Position numbers and translations under genes: made by a program | Part shown: positions 26,301-36,099 of the stretch, one piece after another | How the letters are laid out: each line of letters starts with the position of its first letter | How positions within the stretch are numbered: the first letter of the stretch is position 1 | DNA from: Undaria pinnatifida | Taxonomy: Eukaryota > Sar > Phaeophyceae > Laminariales > Alariaceae | Assembly (NCBI GenBank): GCA_012845835.1 | Contig: JABAKD010000009.1 | Coordinates: 14,540,274-14,604,273, forward strand | DNA length: 64,000 nt | Reading direction: 5' to 3' | The notes under the pieces: model-generated | Told to the model about the DNA's origin: nothing | The model's database searches: none | The model's input: only the letters and a program-made list of their open reading frames with translations

Positions 26301-27732
26301 GCAAGCACTTTTTGACTACATAAGTGTTCACCCTGGGAACATCCGTAGGAGTCACATATATATATATATATTCAAAGAATAATACAGCTGTAAAAACAAG
26401 CGGCCGGTGTATCACGCAGCTTGCGAAGATGAGCGTCTCGGCCCTCAATTTTATCGAACTCGCAGCTGACGTATTTGAAATATTTTTTTGCTTCTCTGAC
26501 GTGTTTCTGACTGATGGGGTTGTTCATTAACTGAGGAACTAACTACCCATTTACGCCTTTTTTTTCAGTTGTATTTTGACGCGTTCTTTTTTATCATTTT
26601 TTGGGGGGCTAATTTGTTTTTTTGAACAACGGGCCTCGTTAACCCTTGAAATCATATAAGTTTATTTTTCAACATTTTTTTATGTTGGTATTCCTAGCCC
26701 ATGGGTTAATTTATCGGGTTTGCACTTGCAGTACTTTCAGTTTTACTGAAAAGAAAAAAAGGGACAGCTTTTTGGGTGAGGCATTGAGCTGCTGCTGCGG
26801 CTCTTCACGTGAGCTGCGGCTCTTCACGTGAGCACTCTCAAGAAAAAAATGGCGCTCCTCTGCCCGTATAAGGAAGGCGTGTTGACAGCAATTTTTTTTT
26901 TTTTTTGTATTCCTAGGCCATGGGATTGTTCATATGGCTTAGGTTTTTCACTTTTGTTTTTTTTGGTCGAAGGTTAGTTTTCAGGTTGTGAGGTGTAGAA
27001 CCCGTTAACGCCATTATAGCTGGAAACCCTTTTGGGGGGACGAATTTACTTGAAGTTAGTATAGGGAGGGGGTTTGGGGACTCTAAAGGGGTTAAGTGAG
27101 GAAGGAGCCTCTGGAAATTAGATACGCCGTTACCGTATTGTGTGTCAGGGAGAGCGTCTTCGGGGCTCTGGAGTTTTTCAAGGAGTTGCTCGACTGCTTT
27201 GTCGGCGTCACCAAGGTGCTGTCAAAATCGCGATAACGTTGCTGTCCCATTTACCTCGAAGTGCCTGTGCTGCGACGTTACAACGCGTATCGCGTTTGTC
27301 CGTGTTCGTGCGATGTCCGTTCGATTCGCCGACGTGCTCGTCGAAGACGGGGGCGAAGGTTCAGTCGGTCGATTTTCTGCGTATGAAAGCGACTGTCTCC
27401 AGTCGAGCACATGTAGCAAGATATATCAGGAGTTGAATATTTCGTCGTGTCTACTACTCTGCTGTGGCGCGCCAGTTTGTGCTGCAACACGCCACCGGAT
27501 CTGCTGCTCGATGTTTTTCTCGAAGGTGAATTTGGCAACCCCGTTCGCATTGTGCGACATACGGACACGCGGCGTTTCTTCACCTGCAGCCATGTCCTTC
27601 CCCCCCCCTTTCCCCTCGCCCGCCCGATTGCCGCTACAACAAATCACTCAACCGATCGAACTCACATCTGGCATATTTTAAATGTATTTATCTGCTGTAA
27701 CTCCTGCCCAGGTGTACAAAATCAACGCGTGA
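14099..27732 (+). CDS. Tandem DUF445-family membrane protein, probably plastid-targeted, 11-12 exons
   Basis: Well-supported exons: 18305-18398, 19137-19310, 20582-20728, 22166-22240, 22963-23072, 23999-24203, 24642-24935, 25765-26090, 27149-27215 and 27712-27732; all junction phases agree. The 5' part is either 14099-14338 plus 17632-17888 (669 aa) or an ATG at 17488 running to 17888 (637 aa). ATG 17641 is a third option. Two DUF445 (PF04286) signatures are visible: GWITNKLAVEMIFHP and GYITNWLAIKLIFEP. Each is followed by a GWQGIVPAKA- or LQGLFLKRQ-type stretch. Membrane segments: LQILTIPVSAACVGWIT, GFFFGFLLGVVQMFVWLLY, WILPAGGAVVGYIT and LIIAGAILGAIAGFLQMLL. An Ala-rich helical stretch (AAKKAAALAGEKAAAAA) follows the last one. 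The family is common in bacteria and its function is not established. Introns hold SINE fragments and other repeats. Confidence 0.82.
14419..14960. repeat. CCATGG/ATGGCA-rich low-complexity block
   Basis: About 540 bp is packed with catggc, ccatgg and gccatg words on both strands, many of them the palindrome ccatgg. No fixed period is visible. It lies inside the proposed first intron of the DUF445 gene, with a short CCCTAA array within it. It probably grew by repeated local duplication of a short word. Confidence 0.75.
14752..14770. repeat. Interstitial telomere-like CCCTAA array
   Basis: Three consecutive ccctaa units (ccctaaccctaaccctaag). TTAGGG is the telomere repeat of many eukaryotes including stramenopiles. 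Here it is internal, so it may mark a repaired break or an element end. Confidence 0.7.
15101..15585. repeat. Foldback element: inverted arms of about 160 bp
   Basis: The left arm begins gcgtagacccaaccca (15101) and runs through an accc-rich stretch, cgggcgagaaac, a T-run and ctgcggaccac (near 15260). The right arm is its inverse: gtggtccgcag (15453), an A-rich stretch, ctcgcccatttctggcccgt and tgggttgggtctacgc (ending 15585). A diverged third arm lies at 23340-23460. The structure fits a foldback transposon or an inverted duplication of a short repeat. Confidence 0.65.
15590..17480. other. Gene-poor stretch in the proposed intron 1 of the DUF445 gene
   Basis: Short open frames on both strands lack consistent splice sites. 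The end (17380-17455) is a C-run-rich tract. Nothing recognisable is encoded. Confidence 0.5.
19211..19535 (+). repeat. 163-bp tandem duplication of part of DUF445 exon 3 plus its intron start
   Basis: Copy 1 (19211-19373) covers the end of exon 3 (GLIGWQGIVPAKAG...VDVEE) and 63 bp of intron, ending ctgtattag. Copy 2 (19374-19535) repeats it almost perfectly. The period of 163 is not a multiple of three. Splicing from exon 2 or exon 3 into copy 2 at the ttag before 19373 gives a stop within three codons. Copy 2 is therefore a decoy or dead exon in intron 3. The near identity suggests a recent event. Confidence 0.9.
19738..19797. repeat. CCG/CGC trinucleotide tract
   Basis: Interrupted (ccgccg)n, reading cgcctccgccaccgccgcca and onward, lies in intron 3 of the DUF445 gene. 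It produces long Arg- or Ala-coding shadows on both strands, which I do not treat as genes. Confidence 0.7.
20955..21095 (+). mobile_element. SINE 3'-half fragment
   Basis: Matches the SINE body from gcgcgataaaaatgaaggc through cacctgtgaccacggcttgt, then gagctggagagtagaggtgg. The 5' tRNA-like head is absent. Located in an intron of the DUF445 gene. Confidence 0.6.
21510..21607 (-). mobile_element. SINE 3'-end fragment
   Basis: A T-run, tcgcacacttgtgttttcc, then acaagccgtggtcataggtg and ccccccggttcttg: the antisense of the SINE 3' end. The rest of the element is absent. It sits in the same intron as the fragment at 20955, in the opposite orientation. Confidence 0.6.
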
Positions 27733-27766
27733 GGTCGCCTTGGTGAGTTATCGCTCGCTGTCGACG

Positions 27767-27910
27767 ATGGGGAGGGCTGCTGCAGCCGCCGTCGCGGACC
27801 GTTACCACCGTCGGAAACGACGCGAGCCAAACGACACCGATCCCGTCGCCGAGGGGGACGATTCGAGTCCTTCCAATCCTTCTTCCTCTCCGCCGCCGAT
27901 AGACGATTGA
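27767..27910 (+). CDS. Small open frame of 47 codons downstream of the DUF445 stop
   Basis: ATG 27767 to TGA 27908-27910. The frame begins with MGRAAAAAVADRYHRRKRRE and then has an acidic, Ser/Pro-rich tail. It begins 34 bases after the DUF445 stop in another frame. It may be an unused frame in the 3' UTR, an alternative C-terminus, or a separate short protein. No family is recognised. Confidence 0.25.
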   Translation: MGRAAAAAVADRYHRRKRREPNDTDPVAEGDDSSPSNPSSSPPPIDD

Positions 27911-30173
27911 TTTGATTGATTTGATTGATTCGAGCATCATTTTTTCTGGCTCATTAGTCTAGTTGCTGCCACGCGATATGTTTGCTATGGTTGATGCTTG
28001 AATGTTTTCTCAAGGCTCGGGGGGTGACTTTGGTCGCGTCCTGCATGTTGATGTTTGGTCGGTTGGTTGGCGTGCTGGCTCGATGGGAGATGGTTACTGT
28101 GCACTGGTGGGTGTGGTAGGTTGGTGTCAGCAGCATGCCTATTTTCTGTTTTACGCTTTCACGAATGTAGTCGTGTGCTTTACGATGGCTGTCCGTGCCA
28201 TGGTCAAGAAGGCTAATGCTGCTGTAGCGCGTATTATATCGATCGATGTGGTTAGAATCCCGCCGCAGTATGAGCAGGCGGGAAGGATCCCACCGCGTCT
28301 ATGCTAGAGGCAAGGATCCCCGCCGCATTATGTGCAAGCGGTGAGGATCCCGTCGCAGTCTATGCACGCGTACGATGGGCCGGTGCAGCACGCCGTCGAG
28401 GGGCTTATGTATTATGCATTAGTTTCATTGATTTTTCATTTGCCACCCGACAATGTGCAATAGGTTGGTGTCAACAGTCAAAAATATAGTGAAATAATCG
28501 AAAATCCAGACCATGAGAAGTAAAAGCGCTAAACAATGTATCCAACATCCAGCAACTACGACTACCAGATGCGCGTCCACGTCCTCCTGGCCTTATGCAC
28601 TATTCAAATAACTAAAAAGACCAAGTGCTCTGGGCAAAACACTTGTTCTTGTTTGTCTGCTGGCTTGCGTTGTCCCACTCTGCTGTCTGTTTGACAAGAA
28701 CATACTGCGGTTTGTACTTTGCTGCTCTGTTCAGGGCCGATTGCAGGCTGTTTTGGTGTGCGTGCGGTACGTAAATACTGTGGCTGTCGGAGCTTGGTTT
28801 TATGTCTTCACTCCGCGGTGTGCGCAGAAGAAGCAGATACAAAATCAAAGAACGGGAAAAACAGGAAAAATATGAAAAAAACAAAATAACTGTTCACTTC
28901 AAGGATCGGTCCGGAAACAATATTTTTCTCGTCAGCAATGAAGAGCTGAAAGTAGGCTAAGAAGCCAGAGAACCGCTGAGGGAGGCCTCCAAATGCAGCG
29001 ATATTAGAGTAAGTGACGATACCGTACGTTCGGCAGGATGCAGTCGAGGAATCTTTCAGGCAATATCGTAGCCCTTTGCCTCTGTGTAATGGGACCATTG
29101 GGTGCGGTCGCACAATTTTTGTGCTTGTTGTGCTTTTTTTCTTTTGTCTCGTGCGGTGGGCTACAGCTACACCTTCGGCGTCGTTGGGCGAAGGCGTTAT
29201 TTATGTCAGGGTGCTGAGGGTCGTTCCTAACGAACAAAAAGAATGTCCCTATTAATAATCGTGACAAAATAAAAACATGATATCTTGCGCGAAACGTGGT
29301 ACGTATACGTCATGAATTGTGACATTGAAAAGTTTTGAAAACATAAATTTCCATCAAAATTAATGTGACGATTTGTGACAAACCGCCCCCATGATTTACA
29401 ACCGTTCGGAACAACATGCAGGCGAGCAGAAGGACAGCCGCCACGCCTTCATGCGTTAGGGTTAGGGTTAGGGTTTGTGTTTGTTCATTTTTGCAGCAAA
29501 GTACCAATCGCTGTAGCACACACACTTCGTATTAAGGTGGTGTGGGGCGCAGGTTCCCTGTTAGAGGCACACAGCTGCTGATACAGGATGAAGCAATTCG
29601 TACTAGTTTGTGCTCTAGGACCAAGGGGGTTGGAGACTCGTGCAGTAGACGGACAATACTCTGGTCAAGCATCAAATTCGGTAACTTTAATAAAGTTTTT
29701 CAAAATCGGTCATGTCAATATCTCACTACTATAGCTATGAGAGTGAGAAACTGCACGACCAAAGCCTACCGCGTCCCTCTCGTCGGATCTTTTCGGTCTA
29801 ATTCAAGTCGGCTTGGCTCGTTGTACCCGCGAAAAAACGAAAGGCACACACTATAATATTGCTATAAGCTTTTCTTCGGGTTCGTGCAAGGCCGACGCAG
29901 AACGCGAAGGATGCTTACAGCACGCGTGCACGACCACGGACGATGAGTAACCCACCCTGCCCGGCGGAATTCCAACCGAGTATCCTATGAAGAGCAGGAG
30001 CTATCGCCTTGTTTCGTCGAGGTGGCTTTGGATAGGGGACCTTGGTCTCGTCGTTTTCATTCGTTCCGCATCCTTGCGATCGCGTCAACCAGCGAATCCA
30101 CAAGTTTTCGGCTCTCTACGGAACACGAACACCACCACAACAAGTTGTCGGTACTGTACGGGAAACAGTTTCG
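27911..30173. other. Gene-poor region with local repeats
   Basis: Contains irregular repeats of 30-40 bp around aggatccc(g/a)ccgc at 28251-28366 and an interstitial telomere-like array at 29455. Short frames only; no supported exon. Confidence 0.5.
29455..29475. repeat. Interstitial TTAGGG array
   Basis: Three units of gttagg(g) in a row (29455-29475). Together with 14752-14770 and the ctctaaccctag blocks at 37150-37300, this shows several internal telomere-like sites. Confidence 0.7.
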
Positions 30174-30389
30174 ATGAGCCGTTTCTTTTCTGTCAAAGCT
30201 GCATTCATTCATGCGGTGCTTCCCCCCGCGTACTCCAAGCGCGGAGCGAGGAAGTCGGCGAGTGCCGTTCTCAGCTTCTCTTCTGAAGACACATTTTTAG
30301 CGCGTCCTAGCATTGAAGACAGAAGGGCGGCGAAAGGGGGTGGGGAAGACGAAGAGGATTATTACACGAGTTTAGCTGCCCCGCGGTGA
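30174..30389 (+). CDS. Open frame or first exon with presequence-like N-terminus, unknown
   Basis: ATG 30174 opens 71 codons beginning MSRFFSVKAAFIHAVL, Arg/Ser-rich then acidic (GGGEDEEDYYTSLAAPR). The stop TGA at 30387 overlaps a possible donor (CG/gtgagc), so this may be a complete small protein or a first exon. The basic, Ser-rich start with few acidic residues resembles an organelle presequence. I found no downstream exon. Confidence 0.35.
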   Translation: MSRFFSVKAAFIHAVLPPAYSKRGARKSASAVLSFSSEDTFLARPSIEDRRAAKGGGEDEEDYYTSLAAPR

Positions 30390-30840
30390 GCTTTGTAATT
30401 TGGTTCTAACGCTATTCAACGTGATCACGGTGGGTTTTGTAAGTTCTTGTAAGGCTGTTCAAAGCAACCACGTTGGGCTCCGCGGTTTGGTGTACGGCTG
30501 TTCAAAGGCTATTGACGCGTCTCAGGTGCTACCACGACGAGACGCATGCCATCGCAGGGGTGCACACCCATAGCTTCTAAAGCTCCGAACTCTAGAGGAG
30601 GGGCTCTATGCCTTCACAAAAAGATGTGACGTTGAGAGAAAAATTGAGAAGTGCCAAACCCGATGAACAGTCCCATGGCCTAGGCTGGGTGTACAGCGAA
30701 TGTTACTGCAAAACATCAAAGGGTTTTGAACTGTATTGGGTATACAGCAGTATGTTATTAGTAGTTGAGGAGCCCCGTCAGTCCGAAATTATGTTGGCTA
30801 AAGTATGCGTCCTCTATCGTAGCACTATTGAGGGGTTGTG

Positions 30841-31100
30841 TTAGTAGTAAATTCGGCGACGGGCGGACAGTCATTGCTAAACATGTACCAGTCTGGACCC
30901 AGATGCGTCCCCTAACGTAGCGCTATCGCGGGTTTGTCTTAGTACGTTGGCGACAAGCGGAAAGTCAGTACTAAACGTGTACCAGTCTGGACCCAGATGC
31001 GTCCCCTAACGTAGCGCTATCGCGGATTTGTATTAGTAGTACGTTGGCGACAAGCGGGCAGTCATTACTAAACGTGTACCAGTCTGGACCCAGATATAAG
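30841..31100. repeat. Tandem repeat of about 95 bp, three units
   Basis: The core accagtctggacccagat starts at 30887, 30981 and 31078. Units also share ctaacgtagcgctatcgcgg and tggcgacaagcgg. An inverted copy of the core (cagacccagactggtacc) follows near 31157, so the array is flanked on one side by an inverted unit. Confidence 0.8.
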
Positions 31101-31514
31101 CCACGTTTACATTGGCTTGTAGTTAGGGAAGGTGTTGGCTTATATTCAGACCCAGACTGGTACCAGGCAATCAGTACTACCGCAACGTGCGTCGTTAACT
31201 ACATTGCCTTTCGCAAAGTCGAGGCTGTCGTATTGATAGGAACGGCGCGCAGCCAAACGCATCGATAAACTGAAATTGGCAACCTCGTCGTGCGACCGTC
31301 CAACCTAAAGACTGAAGCAATACAATGGGGGACAGTACACCAGCGCATTCCGCTGGCGCTGCATCCAAAGTATATACATGGCGTCTCAGCGGCCCCGACA
31401 ACGGAGGTGGGAACTCGTTACGGCGGTACCGCAGGGTAAATTCACATGCAAAAAACAGCAATCAGACAATCTTCGAGAAAGCGCTTGTTCAATGTTGTGT
31501 ATTTCCTTATTTTT

Positions 31515-31825
31515 ATTCTTCAATCATCACTTTGTACTTTGCGGCTCAACTCGTCTAACGTTTTTACTGTCAGCGACGTTCTGGACAAGGTCATGCCGAG
31601 ATTACAGGTAGTCTCCCCTTCTCCCCCCCGGTATGTGCCTTCATGTATATCGCGCAAAGGGTTCAGCATTCCCACTGTCCAGCTGTTTTTGCTCGTCGAT
31701 TATTCTTCGGATTTTGCTAACTCACGCGATCGCGCTTTCTGCTATCGTTTTTTACGCACGAAAAAGTCCCCGCGAGTACGAGTATGCACTCGGGAGGATT
31801 CTAACCCGCATCGCTGGCTTTAGTA
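31515..31825 (-). mobile_element. Diverged SINE copy
   Basis: Antisense copy: ctccccttctcccccccgg, a diverged body, gttcagcattcccactg, gctaactcacgcgatcgcg and cgagtacgagtatgcactcg. It is more mutated than the copies at 33805-34432, so it is probably older. Confidence 0.55.
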
Positions 31826-31974
31826 GGGACGAGATTCAACTACCACAGATTCACCGTCTGCCTTGTTATAGCTACGGTCGATCGCGATCCAAAAACGACC
31901 GATGCTCAACCCCATGCTCGGAAGTAAAAGTGCACCATTTGGCCTTATCAAAAACAATGTGTGTGTTCTGATGA

Positions 31975-33195
31975 TAGCCACATAGCACTGTCCACTGCAG
32001 TAGACCTTTTTCAGTCATCAGTGTGATCGGGTGGTCTGTAGTAGTGGGTGGTGCTATGTAACTAACAAAATATATACGTTGAAGCTCACAGCCCCCACCT
32101 CGTCAGCATTGTGATCTCCGGGGATCTCTCCTAGTCACTGTGGCTGAGCGGTCTACTAATAGTGCATAGTGCTATATCTTCTAAACCATCGACAAACGCG
32201 CAAGCACCAACCAGCGCGTGTATCACCCAGTCGTGGTGTGTGCACGTGGGGTGTGATGGGGGGTGGGTCGTGTTATAGAGTGCTCTACGTGGATGGATGG
32301 AATACATAGATTTGATGTGAAACCAGGTCATACCTGGTACTATATCTCACAGCTGTCTGATGGGCTATAGAGTATGTGACGTCAAAGGCTATCAAAGGTG
32401 GGTGACAGCCCCCAGTCTTCTATTACGAGAACATAGGTGACAGTGATGCTCCAAGCATCGTCGCCCTCCTCTCGCAATTCTATGGAGTATGATATTTCTT
32501 GTCCTGTCTCTAAGCTGTGAGCCAACGGAGAGATTAATAAATAATGACACCATGAACCATAAGGAAACAATTACCCAGTGCCGTCTACGCCTCCGTCACC
32601 ACGGGAACCTTATTGCAGTCGCTTGCGACTGTTCAGGCACGAATCTGGAGCCCACAGCGCGTCTTTTTCGTTGAAAATCGGTGCATTAGAGTAGCACTAC
32701 AAATCCGCCTAGCACATACAATATCCTTCACAAGGCCATAAACTCTGTGGCACGCGCGATCGGAGTATCACACGCAGCTGGCAGACACATGACTTTCCAC
32801 GAAGTCCTCGACAGTTACAGGTGATACGTTTGAAAAAAAATATATATATATAAAACTGTCTGGCACATGGTATGTACTCCCGTGATGTTACCTGCACGGC
32901 GTTGGCCTTGTACGGCCACAGCAAAACGGCGCTCGCCCCCATGGCCTCCAAGCTTAATCGTAGCCCCTGACAAGGAAAACAAAAACGTATGGCCGTATCA
33001 CTGGCAACTACTGGACACAAAACAAGTACGGCCGACACCCGCTCGAGGTCGAAGTGCGCCATGTTAGTTCTAAAAAAACGCCCCACTCGAGGAGCTCCAT
33101 ACCTCACCCAGAAATTCGCTTTAGAGTAGTGTAGTAAAACCAAAAGGGCAACCCGACGGACCAAATCCATGGCCTGGATATCGGAAAACAAGACC
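31975..33195. other. No supported gene
   Basis: Short frames only, including a minus-strand frame at 32709-33191 that shows no family likeness. AT-rich microsatellite at 32838-32852. Confidence 0.45.
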
Positions 33196-33199
33196 AGAA

Positions 33200-33740
33200 T
33201 TACAAAACTATAATTTTTTCATGCCGACAATTTGCAAAAAAGCACCGATGGTGGACACCAAAGCACATGAATGGCGCCTCCGAGGTCACTAAACACGTGC
33301 CGCGGTAGAGGTACACCTTTTTTTGGTAGGAGACTCCTCACCTGAAGAGGTCCATTAAGCCTCCTGAGGCAAAAACTGATTGATTTGGAGTACAGTAGAA
33401 TTTAAAAAGCGAAATCCGATGTGCAAACCCCATGTCCTAGGTACGCCCAAAATATGCACTGCAAAACAATAATGAGATTTGCAAAACTAGACATTTTTTT
33501 TCCATGCCGACGATTTGCAAAAAACACCGATGGTGAACACCAAAGGTTATGAATGGCGCCTCCAAGGCCACTAAACACGTGCCGCGGAAGAAGTACACCT
33601 TTTTTTGGTAGGAGGCTCCTCACCTGAAGAGGTCTATTAGGCCTTCTGAGTCAAAAACTGGTTGATTTTCAACAGGCTTAAAAAAGCGAAATTCGATGTA
33701 CAAACCTCATGTCCTCGTAGGTACACCCAAAATATTCGCT
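33200..33740. repeat. 283-bp tandem repeat, about two units
   Basis: The stretch catgccgacaatttgcaaaa at 33222 recurs at 33505 with all its flanks, including cacgtgccgcgg(t/a)agaggta and a ttttttt run. A third partial unit starts near 33685. Diverged relatives of part of the unit appear at 30650-30760 and 35415-35540, so it belongs to a dispersed family. Confidence 0.8.
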
Positions 33741-33804
33741 GCAAAACAAGAATCACATCTTCGACGATTTTGGGTTGTAACCGTTTTGGGCCCCCTATAT
33801 ATGT

Positions 33805-34112
33805 TTTTTTTTTTTTTTTCGCACACGTTTACTTTCCAGCTTCCGGACAAGCCGTGGTCACAGGTGTCGTCCCTTTTTCCCCCCCGGTTCTTGCCTTCAA
33901 TTTTTATCGCGCATAGGGTTCAGCAATCCCACTGCTCGTCGATTTTTCATCGAGTGTTGCTAACTCACGCTCTCACGCTTTCGCAAGTAAATTTGTGCAC
34001 AAGAAAAGTCCCAACGAATTTTAACGAGTATGCACTCGGCGGGGCTTGAACTCACGAAACTGACCTATACCAGGCTCGAGGATAACCTGATATGCCACCG
34101 GGGCGACCGGTA
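33805..34112 (-). mobile_element. SINE copy, left member of a head-to-head pair
   Basis: Full-length antisense copy: T-run and tcgcacacgtttactttcc, then the body, then the tRNA-like head ending ccaccggggcgaccgg at 34110. See the partner at 34125. Confidence 0.75.
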
Positions 34113-34124
34113 TAGTATATATAT

Positions 34125-34432
34125 CGGTCGCCCCGGTGGCGTATCAGGTTATCCTCGAGCCTGGTATAGGTCAGTTTCGTGAGTTCGAGCCCCGCCGAGT
34201 GCATACTCGTATAAATTCGTTGGGACTCTTTCTTGTGGACAAATTGACTTGCGGAAAGCGCGAGAGCGTGAGTTAGCAACACTCAATGAACAATCGACGA
34301 GCAGTGGGATTGCTGAACCCAATGCGCGATAAAAATTGAAGGCAAGAACCGGGGGGGAGAAGGGATGACACCTGTGATCACGGCTTGTCCAGAAGCTGGA
34401 AAGTGAAAGTGTTCAAAAAAATATATATATAT
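34125..34432 (+). mobile_element. SINE copy, right member of a head-to-head pair
   Basis: Sense copy from cggtcgccccggtggcgtat through gagttcgagccccgccg (B box) to an A/T microsatellite end (34420-34436). Together with the left copy it forms an inverted repeat with arms of about 300 bp and a spacer of about 14 bases (tatagtatatata). No target-site duplication separates the two heads. Confidence 0.75.
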
Positions 34433-34756
34433 ATGTACAGCGACAGTACAGCGACACGCTGTGCGCGTGTCTTGCAGATATTTGCATATTGGAGCTGGGC
34501 AATAAAACCGTCGTCACCAAATGTAACAGCCCGGGTTGCTCCGTTTGGGAAGGCGCTGCAATCGTCAGTTTTATTCGTCAATGTTTCCCTATATTATAAT
34601 CAAGACAAAATCAAGTCACAAGAGGGTGAAGGAGCTCCGCACGCGGAAGAAAAAAAAATGGCTTAAAATGGCCGCCTCCATCGTAGTACACGTCGCTACA
34701 GACACCGAACGCCTTCATTATATGGTATACTAGTAGCTTCGTAGTTGAGAACGATC

Positions 34757-34917
34757 GTGATGTCGGTGAAAAAATGCCATCTCCAGACAGACAGAGAGGC
34801 CTTTAAGTCTCGGCCCGGAAGCGTTACCGGGCGTACGATGAGGAGAGTCTCGCTCACGGCGGACACGACAATTGCACTATTACACACACCGCCTGCAAAT
34901 TGATGTGCTTGACTTAA
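34757..34917. other. Short segment with coding-like composition, strand unclear
   Basis: On the minus strand, an acceptor (tttgcag) precedes a frame with SETLLIVRPVTLPGRDLKAS. On the plus strand, ATG 34757 opens 48 codons with KSRPGSVTGRTMRRVSLTAD. Both are free of stops. I cannot choose, and neither links to another exon. Confidence 0.25.
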
Positions 34918-35070
34918 CGTGGACAACCAACGAATTCAACGCCTCTTAAATTGGGGCGTGGTTTTATACCCCTCAAGCCGCCATTAGACCTTAGCATTCA
35001 CAGAAAGCAAGCACCTAGCAAATGCCACGCATTCACATAAATCCAAGTAGTACCCAGAAAATTCCGCGCT

Positions 35071-35682
35071 ATACCGTAAGGGTCCCCCACTAAGGCGGTC
35101 GGAGTAATGCGGTATCCCGATACAAGGCGGTCAAAATGCGGTCGGAGTAAGGCGGTATCCCGATAAAAGGTGGTCAAAATGCGGTCGGAGTAAGGCGGTA
35201 TCCCGATACAAGGCGGTCAAAACGCGGTCGGAGTAGGGCGGTATCCCGATACAAGGCGGTCAAAACGCGGTCGGAGTGAGGCGGTATCCCGATACAAGGT
35301 GGTCAAAATCGCTTGGCACGGCTGACGCGTTCTACGATAGAGGTGCGCCACTTTTTTCCTTAATACTACACCTCAATTTGGGAGCTCAAGACCTCTCCCA
35401 GAAAACTGCTTTTGGAGACAAAAATATAAATTGCTAGACACCGGATGAAAATTATCATGGCCTAGTGTACACAGCGAGAATCACGAACAAGAATTGTCTA
35501 GTCCTGAAGATTTTAAGGAGCCCCGTCATTCAGAAACCCTTTTCGCCAAAAAAAGGTATACCTTCATCGTAGCACGCGTGCGCGTCTAGGATAAATAGTG
35601 CGGCTTCCCTCTATAAAGCGGTCGTATTGCTCTCGCACACCACCGCCTTACTTGGGGACCCCTATATAGTGCCGTACGTCAA
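35071..35682. mobile_element. Non-autonomous element with terminal inverted repeats and an internal 43-bp array
   Basis: The left end reads gggtcccccactaaggcggt (35089-35108). The right end reads accgccttacttggggaccc (35643-35662), its imperfect inverse. Between them five 43-bp units (35092-35312) share gcggtatcccgata(c/a)aagg(c/t)ggtcaaaa; the core starts at 35109, 35152, 35195, 35238 and 35281. There is no transposase frame inside. It fits a MITE-like DNA element whose subterminal repeat has amplified. Confidence 0.6.
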
Positions 35683-35929
35683 CACAGCAGTCGGAAAAAA
35701 CTAAAAAAATAAATAACAAACCAAAAATGGTTCACGTGTATATATCATGTCTGAAGCAAGTCGCACACCCGCCAAAAAAAGATAAAAATTAAATCGGAAA
35801 GCCATGAATCCCGTTAGAACCTCACGCGCGTTTTTTTGGGGGAAAAACTGCTTGAAATTCGTATGGAGTTTTTTGTTTCAGTAGTGATAAAAGTAAATCG
35901 ACCTAGCCACCTAATTGGTTCCATCCTAC

Positions 35930-36079
35930 CTCGCCGTCGCTCTCCCCGCCGACCACAACCACCGGTAGTCCTGGCTTGATGCCTCGAATGCCACGATCGC
36001 CGTTGCCCAAGAACTCACGCGCGATCTTTGCCGTGCCGAACGCCGTCCATGCTACTACCACCATCGATGGAGGCATTAT
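35930..36079 (-). CDS. Isolated candidate exon, unknown protein
   Basis: Acceptor ttcag, then 50 codons ending GGC-GAG at donor gtagga. The reading includes MPPSMVVVAWTAFGTAKIA and GIKPGLPVVVVGGESDGE, with GC-rich third positions unlike the AT-rich flanks. A folded, hydrophobic protein segment is likely, but I recognise no family and found no neighbouring exon in phase. Confidence 0.4.
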
Positions 36080-36099
36080 CTGAACCGTCTGTTTCGAAG

